Shown here: positions 1-7,626 of the stretch, piece by piece
Layout: every line of letters begins with the position of its first letter
Numbering within the stretch: the first letter of the stretch is position 1
Source of the DNA: Halalkalibacter oceani
GTDB lineage: Bacteria; Bacillota; Bacilli; Bacillales; Bacillaceae_D
Assembly: GCF_040544555.1 (NCBI RefSeq)
Contig: NZ_JBEPKD010000005.1
Location: 133,001 to 197,000, forward strand
Direction of reading: 5' to 3'
DNA: 64,000 nucleotides
Notes under the pieces: generated by a model
Database searches by the model: none
Seen by the model: the letters and a program-made list of their open reading frames with translations, nothing else
What the model was told of the DNA's origin: nothing
Made by a program: the position numbers and the translations under genes

Positions 1-39
1 TTTAGTTTTAATATTTAATTCATCGGGAGGTGAATAAGA

Positions 40-1878
40 ATGGCGCTTCGTGTTGAGAATATTAGATTCTCTAAAACAAATTTGAACCTGCAAAATGATG
101 ACCACTTGACTATTCTTGCAGACATTATAGTAACGGGAGTAAATGAAAGTGACGAGGGATGGAATAATGTTAATTATTCTGTAATTGTAAATAATTATGA
201 TGACTCTGGCTCAATTATAGCCTCCTCCCCTACTTCATTCTACATTCCTATTTCCGAGTTTGATTTTGGTGATAATCAAGTCACTACTAGAATCGAAAAA
301 GAGAATGATGTTTTTGAATTTACTTATAATATTATCGGAGAAAATAGAGATACGTTTACATATCTTAGACGCTTTCAGTATGATGAATCATTATCTATTT
401 CTGGAGATGTAGAATGGCGTATTGGTGAAGGAATTGTTTTAGATGGGTCAGGCGAAGTTCAACTGGAAATACCAACAGAAGGAAAAGCAAAATTAAAGAG
501 CGTAATGTTTAATGCAATTGACGATCAAGATAATCGTATTTCTATCCATAAAGATTTTACTATAAAAGAAGAAGTAGACAATGGTGATATCTATAAATTT
601 GACATTGATTTAAATAAATTTAAACATATCAGCTCTTTAGATATCATAGAAAGTCAGGAAGAAGTAGGATTAAACCTAAATGTTTTAGCTGAGAGCAAAA
701 TAAGCTACCTTTTTTCTAAAGATGAATTGGAATGGAAAGGTTATTTAAATGGAGAATGGGTTACTGATTATCAGATGACTAAAGATGAAGTTGAATCATT
801 AACTTCTGTTGAGTTCAGAGAGTTGTTTGGTAATAAAATACATACTGAGACAGTATTCGTCAAAGCATTATTATATAGTGAAAATCCTTATATTATTATG
901 ATGAGATCTGCTGAATTTGATTATAATAGCAATCAAGCTCCGTGCATCTTCAATGCTTCCATAACTCCAGATCCTATTCATGATGAATTTGCCACTCTTA
1001 CAGCGGATATTGTGGATTATGAAGGAGACGCAATCGAGTACAGAGTGCTTATAAAGAAAAGTGGAGAAGAAGATTATTATGTCGCTAATGATTGGGAAAG
1101 TAGATCTAGTGAAACATCAATTTCACGATCATATAACTACCCTTATTTTAATGTTGGTGAGAATTTAATAAAAATTGAAGTAAAAGACCAAAGAGGAGCT
1201 ATCTCTGAGTGGATTGGGAATATTACCTTCATTAACTCTTCACCTAATATTGTCTATACATACAATGATTTTTCTGTTTCAGGGACAATTTATGATGATG
1301 ATGGTGATGATGTTACTTATCGTGTATATATTAATGAAGAAATGAAGTTTGATTATTTGCCATTCCATCCTTCTCCACGAACTTTCTTCTATGAATGGGA
1401 ATCATCTGATGTAAAAATTGATGATTGGAACACTATTAAAGTGGAAGCAAAAGATTCTTTAGACGATGAAGTATCTATAGAATTTATGATTATGGGAAGA
1501 TATAAAGGATTATTATTTATGGATGAAAATGGAGAATATTACACTACAGACAAAGGTGATTTATTGAAGATGCTAAATATAGACACCTTGATTGCTGGTC
1601 AAACTTCGGATGTCAAAAGAATAACACTTAAAAATTTCTCCAATTATGCAATTGAGGATACAGTGATTACTACTGACAGATACGAAATGCCAGACAATGC
1701 ATTTATTAAATTAGATTTTAATAATGATCCTTTTATACCCAAAGATTCTTTATTGATTAGTGAGATATTAAATAATGGAGACACAAAAGACTTTTATGTT
1801 GTTATCCAAACTGAAATCGGTAGAGGGAAAATGGGGTCAAGATTTAAAATTAATGCACAAGCCAGTCAGGTTAATTAG
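40..1878 (+). CDS. Putative phage tail appendage protein with Ig-like domains
   Basis: The product is 612 aa, with ATG preceded by GGGAGGTG. There is no signal peptide or membrane segment. The middle (about residues 295-500) holds two or more short beta-sandwich units of the Ig/cadherin-like kind, marked by the motifs DYEGDAIEYRV and DDDGDDVTYRV. The last 110 residues (starting near LLFMDENGEYY) form a separate domain. I recognise no enzyme motif. Tail and baseplate appendage proteins of Bacillus phages often carry such domains, and the gene sits directly upstream (18 bp) of a repeat-built fibre gene and the lysis module, so a structural role on the virion is inferred. A cell-surface adhesin is less likely because no export signal is visible. 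Confidence 0.5.
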   Translation: MALRVENIRFSKTNLNLQNDDHLTILADIIVTGVNESDEGWNNVNYSVIVNNYDDSGSIIASSPTSFYIPISEFDFGDNQVTTRIEKENDVFEFTYNIIGENRDTFTYLRRFQYDESLSISGDVEWRIGEGIVLDGSGEVQLEIPTEGKAKLKSVMFNAIDDQDNRISIHKDFTIKEEVDNGDIYKFDIDLNKFKHISSLDIIESQEEVGLNLNVLAESKISYLFSKDELEWKGYLNGEWVTDYQMTKDEVESLTSVEFRELFGNKIHTETVFVKALLYSENPYIIMMRSAEFDYNSNQAPCIFNASITPDPIHDEFATLTADIVDYEGDAIEYRVLIKKSGEEDYYVANDWESRSSETSISRSYNYPYFNVGENLIKIEVKDQRGAISEWIGNITFINSSPNIVYTYNDFSVSGTIYDDDGDDVTYRVYINEEMKFDYLPFHPSPRTFFYEWESSDVKIDDWNTIKVEAKDSLDDEVSIEFMIMGRYKGLLFMDENGEYYTTDKGDLLKMLNIDTLIAGQTSDVKRITLKNFSNYAIEDTVITTDRYEMPDNAFIKLDFNNDPFIPKDSLLISEILNNGDTKDFYVVIQTEIGRGKMGSRFKINAQASQVN

Positions 1879-1896
1879 GTTGATTGGAGGTTAAAA

Positions 1897-3627
1897 GTGG
1901 ATGGAAATGAATTAAATCTAAACAATGAGATGTTTGGCGAAGTTGATATAATTGGCACTCGGACTAATCTGATTCAAGGATCGCTGACTGTAAGAATAGA
2001 TAGCAGCAATAAAATTGATGGATTGTTGGACATCCCATTATTTTCAAAAGATAACCTATTACATGGAGAAATTACAGTCAAAAGAGAATCAATTGCTTCA
2101 TTTAATGGTTCTATAATGATTGATGTTACCAACTTTATGTTTGGCGAAGTTGATATATATGATACTCCTGAGAACAGACAATATGGGATTTTAGTAAAAG
2201 ATAGTTATACACTCTCAACTCATCCTAATATTAACTATGGTCAAGATAGCATTCTGTATTTTTCAAATGACAGTACCGTATTCCTTGAGTATTCTTTTAG
2301 TGCTAATCAGTTTGAGCTTTTTTATCCTGAAAATGAGTTAGATGCTCATTTATCAATTTATTTAAATAGAGCATTACAACAACCGGCACAAGGCGAAGTC
2401 TACTTGACCTCTACTCATTGGTTTGAAGATGCTATTACAGATTCCAATAAGCCTGACGTAGAGCATGTGTTATCATTTGATGTCCCTTTGAACTATATCG
2501 GATGGATTGACATTCCAATTGGGAATTTGTTAAAAGATTACAACAAGTTATCCTCATTTAACTTTGCTCTAGCCGTTAAAATAAATACTAGTAGCTTCAC
2601 CCGCTCTCCAAGCAGGGAAGGAAGTTATGAACTCTCACCAAAATTATATTATAAGTATAATTACATCCCCCCTACTCTACGTGTAAGAAAAATATATGGT
2701 GAAATTGTTGTACGAAAAGATAGTACAGATAAATTTAATGGCTATTTAGAAGTCGATAGCTCTTACAATGAAGAAAAATTAGATGGGATAATTAGTGTTC
2801 CTAAATATAATGGATTGAGAAGCTTTTCAGGTAGCATGTTCGTTATTCAAAGACCAATCGAATCAAAGCTCGAAGGTGTACTAAATATTCCACTGCTTGA
2901 GCAAACAAGTCTTTTTAATGGAACAATTAGAGTTTCAAAAACTAACGAGGATTATTTGTACGGTAGTTTAAGCATTCCTTTGTTTAGTAATGAAAGATTA
3001 TTTAATGGAACATTAACTGTACAAAAAGAAGAAATATCACTTTTAAATGGTGATTTATCTATTCCATTATTTGAAGATGTAAGCACTCTACAAGGCTCAA
3101 TTACAATAGAAAAAGAAGAAATAAATTATCTACAAGGTCAAGTAATAATACCCATATTTGATGAGTTGCAATCCTTTAGTGGCTATATAACTGTTGAGCA
3201 AGTATCTACAATAAAAATAAGTGGATTATTAGATGTTCCATTATTTGAAAATGTAAGCATATTACAAGGGACAATTATAGTTGAAAAGCAAAGCGTAAAT
3301 TATCTACAAGGTCAAGTGATAATACCTTTATTCGATGAGTTAGATTCTTTTAATGGCAACTTAACAGTTGGGCAAGTTTCTACTATAAAAATAAATGGGT
3401 TGTTAGATGTTCCATTATTTGAAAATCAAAGTCAATTTGATGGAACTTTGGATGTTCAAGAAATGTGGAATTCGTTATTTGACGGTATGATTGATATACC
3501 TTTATTCCAACAAAGTGCAAGTTTTGATGGAAGCCTCTCTGTGATGCCTGTAAACATAAGCATGTTGAAAGGAATCATTAGAGTTTCATCCGGTAGGAGA
3601 AGTCGAGCATATGTGTATATTATGTGA
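1897..3627 (+). CDS. Repeat-built tail fibre-like protein with DNRLRE domain
   Basis: The 576-aa product starts at GTG, six bases after GGAGG. Residues of about 95-255 resemble a DNRLRE-type beta-sandwich (DSYTLSTHPNINYGQDSILYF region), a domain seen in Firmicute surface and fibre proteins. Both sides consist of short units of about 25 residues built on the pattern G-x-L-x-I-P-L-F followed by L-x-G-x-I-T-V; at least eight consecutive units fill residues 270-560. Such regular hydrophobic spacing suggests a beta-solenoid stalk. The gene is AT-rich like its neighbours. It probably encodes a tail fibre or spike shaft with a receptor-contacting module inserted near the N-terminus. The exact role is inferred from context. 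Confidence 0.55.
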   Translation: MDGNELNLNNEMFGEVDIIGTRTNLIQGSLTVRIDSSNKIDGLLDIPLFSKDNLLHGEITVKRESIASFNGSIMIDVTNFMFGEVDIYDTPENRQYGILVKDSYTLSTHPNINYGQDSILYFSNDSTVFLEYSFSANQFELFYPENELDAHLSIYLNRALQQPAQGEVYLTSTHWFEDAITDSNKPDVEHVLSFDVPLNYIGWIDIPIGNLLKDYNKLSSFNFALAVKINTSSFTRSPSREGSYELSPKLYYKYNYIPPTLRVRKIYGEIVVRKDSTDKFNGYLEVDSSYNEEKLDGIISVPKYNGLRSFSGSMFVIQRPIESKLEGVLNIPLLEQTSLFNGTIRVSKTNEDYLYGSLSIPLFSNERLFNGTLTVQKEEISLLNGDLSIPLFEDVSTLQGSITIEKEEINYLQGQVIIPIFDELQSFSGYITVEQVSTIKISGLLDVPLFENVSILQGTIIVEKQSVNYLQGQVIIPLFDELDSFNGNLTVGQVSTIKINGLLDVPLFENQSQFDGTLDVQEMWNSLFDGMIDIPLFQQSASFDGSLSVMPVNISMLKGIIRVSSGRRSRAYVYIM

Positions 3628-3664
3628 ACATGAATAGTTGCATAAAAAATTTTTAAATTCCTAT

Positions 3665-3691
3665 TAAACATCTACTACCTTCGTCCGATAT
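3665..3691 (+). promoter_or_regulatory. Sigma-D (flagellar) promoter for the csrA-flagellin cassette
   Basis: TAAA at 3665-3668 and TCCGATAT at 3684-3691 are separated by exactly 15 bases. The Bacillus sigma-D consensus is TAAA-N15-GCCGATAT, the form that drives hag, so only one base of the -10 differs. It lies 43 bp upstream of the csrA-like start codon, in the 106-bp gap after the fibre gene. This ties expression of the two following genes to the host motility sigma factor. Confidence 0.8.
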
Positions 3692-3733
3692 AATTACTGT
3701 AAGTTAAAATATAAACATCATGGAGGATGTCTA

Positions 3734-3970
3734 ATGGGATTAGTCATTGGTCGCAAGGAAGGCGAAGCTATAATTATTGGAGATTTAATTAGAATTGAGG
3801 TTTTTGAAGAAAATGGATTATTGCGCTTAGATATTGATGCTCCAAAGGAGATTAATATTGTTAGGGAGGAAATTTATAATCCAAAGAATAAAAATTCTTC
3901 AAAGGCTCTTTATGAGTTTGCAAAAACTCATGAGAAACTGTTCAAACCCTCTTCTATTGAGGAGGTTTGA
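3734..3970 (+). CDS. csrA: CsrA-family RNA-binding translational regulator
   Basis: The 78-aa protein begins MGLVIGRKEGEAIIIGD and continues with LRLDIDAPKEINIVREEIY. This matches the CsrA fold from end to end: the beta-1 strand with RK-GE, the I-I-G-D turn, the I-x-A-P-K stretch and the R-E-E-I-Y strand holding the RNA-contacting arginine. After residue 52 it has an extended tail of about 25 residues, longer than usual. CsrA dimers bind GGA motifs in mRNA leaders; in Bacillus subtilis CsrA represses hag and is antagonised by FliW. Here the gene sits in a phage late region immediately upstream of a flagellin gene whose leader has two GGA sites, and no fliW is in the window. The SD is TGGAGGATG. 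It is likely cotranscribed with the flagellin from the sigma-D promoter. Confidence 0.85.
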   Translation: MGLVIGRKEGEAIIIGDLIRIEVFEENGLLRLDIDAPKEINIVREEIYNPKNKNSSKALYEFAKTHEKLFKPSSIEEV

Positions 3971-3988
3971 AAATAAATCAATTGGGGA

Positions 3989-4022
3989 CTCACGGATGAG
4001 GTAAACCCCTAACACACGGAGG
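3989..4022 (+). promoter_or_regulatory. Two CsrA-type binding sites in the flagellin leader
   Basis: CACGGAT (3991-3997) and CACGGAGG (4015-4022) lie 24 bases apart between csrA and the flagellin gene. The first GGA sits in the loop of a small hairpin (CTCA at 3989-3992 pairs with TGAG at 3997-4000) inside a GGGG/CCCC outer stem. The second overlaps the Shine-Dalgarno sequence. This is the two-site layout described for the Bacillus subtilis hag leader, where CsrA bridging blocks ribosome access. Confidence 0.7.
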
Positions 4023-4031
4023 TAGAAAAGT

Positions 4032-5867
4032 ATGATTATCAACAACAACATTCCAGCATTAAACACGTACCGTCAAATGGGTATTAATCAAGGCGGCGCA
4101 CAAAAGGCAATGGAGAAACTTTCTTCTGGTCTTCGTATTAACCGTGCTGGAGACGATGCGGCAGGTCTAGCGATCTCTGAGAAAATGAGAGCGCAAATCA
4201 GAGGTTTAGATCAAGCATCTCGTAACTCGCAAGATGGTATTTCAATGATTCAAACGGCTGAGGGTGCGCTTCAAGAAACACAAAATATTCTTCAGCGTAT
4301 GCGTGAGCTTGCTACACAAGCATCGAACGACACAAATGTTGAAGTAGACCGTAACGAAATTCAGAAGGAAATTAACCAATTAACTTCTGAAATCAACCGT
4401 GTCGGTAACACAACAGAGTTCAATACACGCAGACTTTTGAATGGCGACTTATCTTCTTCATATGAGGTAAGCCCATCGATTACGACTCCCGGAGAAGTGG
4501 CTAATGTAGTTAAGGCTATTGATCAAACAATTGCAGTAGGTGATGAACCTGTTTCTTGGTCAGGTACATCTTCCGCAGACTTTGAAATTGGTATTACTGG
4601 TCAAGCTGACAACGGGTTTGATTTTGGGGCGCTTAATACAGGAGAAACAAATGAACTAGTAATTACAAGAGACGGAGATGCATTTAAAGTAGACTTCGAA
4701 GGTACTGATGGTTCAGGGAGTACATTAGCAATCACAGCCGACAGTGTAGCTTTTGATCCTGCGACAAAGACATATTCATACGATAATCAAGGCATTAGTT
4801 TCTCCTTTACCCAAGAAGATATTGAAAATTGGGAAGACGGTGATGCTGTAACTATCGACTTGAATGTTATCGCTGATGCTAATGCTAATGATGCAACAGG
4901 TACACATAGTTCAGTTGCAGAAAAGACACCTTTGACTATTGGTGGAACAACAGGGGATGCTTCAGCTACAATGTCAGATATTGATGTTGATGGCGACAGT
5001 TCTTTATTGCTTGAGGGTGTTGATAGCTTTGAAATTGAATGGGATGAAGCTACAGCCACTTTTACAGCCACTCTTTTAGCAGGAGGAACTCAAGTATCGG
5101 AAACAACTTTTTCACTAGCTGCTGGTGATACACTTAATTATGATGCAGATGGAATTTCCTTTACTTTTACAGCTACAGGTGATACTGATGGAGATGGTAA
5201 CATTACTGGATCATTCTCACTTGAAACAGATACTTTTGAAGTAGAAACAAAAGAAGAAGAAGTTGAAGCGGCAGTTGTTGAAGATCGTTCTTTGTCATTC
5301 CAAATTGGAGCAAATCAAAACCAAGCACTTAAACTGGCGATTAATGACATGCGTTCTGAATCGCTTGGTGTAAGTTCGACTGGTGATACAACTCAATGGG
5401 TTGAGATCTCTAGAGGACATGAGTCATTAATTGAAGCTGGTACAATGATTACTGGTGATGATGCAGTTGCAGAAGGCTTAGATGCAGATAAATTTTATGT
5501 TCAAGCAACTTTCACATCTGGTAATGATGTGACAGACGGTACTAATGCCGCAGGAGTAGAGCGTGGTTTGTCAATGGAAAGCCATGAGTCAGCGGCGGCG
5601 GCAGTTACAATTATTAACGATGCAATTGAGCGAGTATCAGCAGAACGTTCAATGCTAGGTGCTACTCAAAACCGATTAGAGCATACAATCTCTAACTTGA
5701 ACAACTCTTCTGAGAATCTTCAAGCCGCTGAATCCCGTGTGCGTGACGTTGATATGGCGAGAGAAGTAATGGAAATGACTAAGAACAACATTCTTTCTCA
5801 AGCTTCTCAGGCTATGCTTGCACAAGCGAACCAAGCACCACAAGCGGTTCTTCAATTACTTGGATAA
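4032..5867 (+). CDS. hag: Flagellin with a large variable central insert, encoded within a prophage
   Basis: The 611-aa product has complete conserved flagellin ends. The N-terminal D0/D1 helices span residues 1-140 (MIINNNIPALNTYRQ, KLSSGLRINRAGDDAAGLAI). The C-terminal D1/D0 spans about 520-611 (SAERSMLGATQNRLEHTI, SQASQAMLAQANQAPQAVLQLLG). Residues of about 145-415 form an acidic, Thr/Ser/Asp-rich hypervariable insert corresponding to D2/D3. The Bacillus subtilis flagellin is about 304 aa, so this one is roughly twice as long. There is no signal peptide, as expected for type III export. The conserved ends look less AT-rich than the neighbouring phage genes, suggesting relatively recent capture from a cellular hag. 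It is the last gene of a csrA-hag unit with its own promoter and terminator. It could replace or coat host filaments during lysogeny. Confidence 0.9.
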   Translation: MIINNNIPALNTYRQMGINQGGAQKAMEKLSSGLRINRAGDDAAGLAISEKMRAQIRGLDQASRNSQDGISMIQTAEGALQETQNILQRMRELATQASNDTNVEVDRNEIQKEINQLTSEINRVGNTTEFNTRRLLNGDLSSSYEVSPSITTPGEVANVVKAIDQTIAVGDEPVSWSGTSSADFEIGITGQADNGFDFGALNTGETNELVITRDGDAFKVDFEGTDGSGSTLAITADSVAFDPATKTYSYDNQGISFSFTQEDIENWEDGDAVTIDLNVIADANANDATGTHSSVAEKTPLTIGGTTGDASATMSDIDVDGDSSLLLEGVDSFEIEWDEATATFTATLLAGGTQVSETTFSLAAGDTLNYDADGISFTFTATGDTDGDGNITGSFSLETDTFEVETKEEEVEAAVVEDRSLSFQIGANQNQALKLAINDMRSESLGVSSTGDTTQWVEISRGHESLIEAGTMITGDDAVAEGLDADKFYVQATFTSGNDVTDGTNAAGVERGLSMESHESAAAAVTIINDAIERVSAERSMLGATQNRLEHTISNLNNSSENLQAAESRVRDVDMAREVMEMTKNNILSQASQAMLAQANQAPQAVLQLLG

Positions 5868-5877
5868 AATGTTTTTC

Positions 5878-5905
5878 AAAAGACACTCATTACGAGTGTC
5901 TTTTT
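5878..5905 (+). terminator. Rho-independent terminator of the csrA-flagellin unit
   Basis: AAAAGACACTC and GAGTGTCTTTT form an 11-bp stem with a 5-base loop, followed by a T-run, 11 bases after the flagellin stop codon. It closes the cassette. Confidence 0.9.
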
Positions 5906-5984
5906 GTTTTTCTTTAAACACAGTGACAATGAATTGTTTGAATAATATTATAAGTGCTAATTAAAATAGAAAGGTTGTGATTTA

Positions 5985-7592
5985 ATGAGTCCAATACCAG
6001 CAACAACTGGTCAACTAAGAACAAAAATACAAGACATGGAAATCGGAGATTATATTGTATGTAAATATCAAGCATCAAGCGGTAATGTGGGTACATTTAG
6101 TGAGTTAGGGTATTCAACAGCAAGTGAAATTCCAGTAGAAGGATCTGCTTCACCTGATGGGACGTTTTATTTGGTGAAAGCTGAGAAAGGGTTGTTGATA
6201 GCTGATAGAGTTGTGCAACATAGTATTTCATGGGATACGCTTAATGCAGGGGGGATGATTCAGCCTTCAAGTTTGCCTATTATGAAGTTGCCTGATCCTG
6301 ATGAATTGCCAACAGGAAACGGTCAATCAACTTCATTTTCACCTGATGGGAATTATTTAGCTGTAGCTCATAGCAGTTCACCATTTGTCAGTATATACAA
6401 GCGAAATGACGATACTTTTATCAAACTACCTGATCCAGATATTTTACCAGCAGGTAATAGTAGAGGAGTATCATTCTCGTCTGATGGAAATTATTTAGCT
6501 GTGGCTCACGATGTTTCACCATACATTACAATTTATAAGAGGAGTGGTGATAATCTTACGAAATTACCTGACCCAAGTGAATTGCCAACAGGTACAGGAT
6601 ACGGAGTATCCTTCTCACCAGATGGTAATTATTTATCTGTGGTGCATGTCGGTTCACCATATATTACCATTTATAAGAAGAATGGCGACACTTTTACAAA
6701 ACTACCTAACCCAAGTGAATTACCAACGGATACAGGAGTTCAAACCTCGTTTTCACCCGACGGAAATCATTTAGTAGTGGGGCATAACACTTCACCATTT
6801 GTCACTATTTATAAGCGTAATGGCGATAGTTTTGAGAAATTACCTGATCCAAGTGGATTGCCAACGGGTACAGGACGCGGATTTTCCTTCTCACCTGATG
6901 GGAATTATTTAGCTGTGGTACATTCTGGTTCACCATTTGTCAGTATATACAAGCGAAATGACGATACATTTACTAAGCTACCTAATCCAGATATTTTACC
7001 GACAAACATAGGACGAGGAACCTCATTTTCATCAGATGGGAATTATTTAGCTGTCGCTCATTCTATTTTACCCTCTATCACCATTTATAAAAGAAATGGT
7101 GATAATTTTACAAAGTTGCCTGATCCTGATGTGTTGCCAATAAATATAGGATGGGGAACATCATTCTCACCAGATGGCAATTATTTAGCAGTAGGTCACG
7201 ATGAGTCACCATATATTACCATATACGACTTCCATCAAAGAAAAATCCGATCAATCACTGGCGGAGTTTCATATGCTGACGAAAACGGAAATAAAAGTTT
7301 ATCAGATCAAGGATTTGGAGCATTCCCTACAACCAATGAGTGGGATAAATATATTGTTAATTTTCCAGAGAATTTAATTGCAGATGGAGCTACGTTAGAT
7401 GATGTGTTTCATTGGAGTAAATGCTACACATGGACACAAGACACACCAGATGTCAATATCCAAGGCAGAGCATCCGATCAAAGAGTTAGAAGAGGAAGCT
7501 TGAATGCAGGTCATACGGGATTTCCATCTTCTTCATTAGACCCTTCTAATACTGGATTCAGACCCGTTTTTCAATACAAAGAAACACAATAA
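5985..7592 (+). CDS. Phage receptor-binding/tail protein with a seven-bladed beta-propeller
   Basis: The 535-aa protein is preceded by AAAGGTTGTG. The N-terminal scaffold (1-95) contains a GDYIVCKY strand and ends SWDTLNAGG. Seven consecutive 45-46-residue units follow, each with the motif SFSPDGNYLAV and ending SIYKRN-DTF, which matches a seven-bladed WD40/YVTN-like propeller. The C-terminal scaffold (about 415-535) contains ITGGVSYADENG, NEWDKYIVN and ends TGFRPVFQYKE. The next gene has the same two scaffolds around a different insert. This suggests a virion protein that displays interchangeable receptor-binding domains; that role is inferred. Confidence 0.6.
   Translation: MSPIPATTGQLRTKIQDMEIGDYIVCKYQASSGNVGTFSELGYSTASEIPVEGSASPDGTFYLVKAEKGLLIADRVVQHSISWDTLNAGGMIQPSSLPIMKLPDPDELPTGNGQSTSFSPDGNYLAVAHSSSPFVSIYKRNDDTFIKLPDPDILPAGNSRGVSFSSDGNYLAVAHDVSPYITIYKRSGDNLTKLPDPSELPTGTGYGVSFSPDGNYLSVVHVGSPYITIYKKNGDTFTKLPNPSELPTDTGVQTSFSPDGNHLVVGHNTSPFVTIYKRNGDSFEKLPDPSGLPTGTGRGFSFSPDGNYLAVVHSGSPFVSIYKRNDDTFTKLPNPDILPTNIGRGTSFSSDGNYLAVAHSILPSITIYKRNGDNFTKLPDPDVLPINIGWGTSFSPDGNYLAVGHDESPYITIYDFHQRKIRSITGGVSYADENGNKSLSDQGFGAFPTTNEWDKYIVNFPENLIADGATLDDVFHWSKCYTWTQDTPDVNIQGRASDQRVRRGSLNAGHTGFPSSSLDPSNTGFRPVFQYKETQ
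6279..7232 (+). repeat. Seven tandem 138-bp-class repeats encoding propeller blades
   Basis: About 138-bp units recur with high nucleotide identity; for example ACCTGATGGGAATTATTTAG or close variants appear in nearly every unit. The similarity at DNA level, not only protein level, points to recent duplication or recombination among the blades. Confidence 0.8.
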
Positions 7593-7626
7593 ATCAATTA
7601 CTTTATTTACAAGAGAGGTGATATAA

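Noticed and set aside
4787..5071. Minus-strand frame within the flagellin insert
   Set aside because: Produced by the skewed codon use of the acidic flagellin insert; no SD or promoter.
3734..5867. Interpreting csrA-flagellin as the normal chromosomal flagellar locus
   Set aside because: The usual neighbours (flgK, flgL, fliW, fliD) are absent and both sides are phage tail-type genes leading into a holin-endolysin module.
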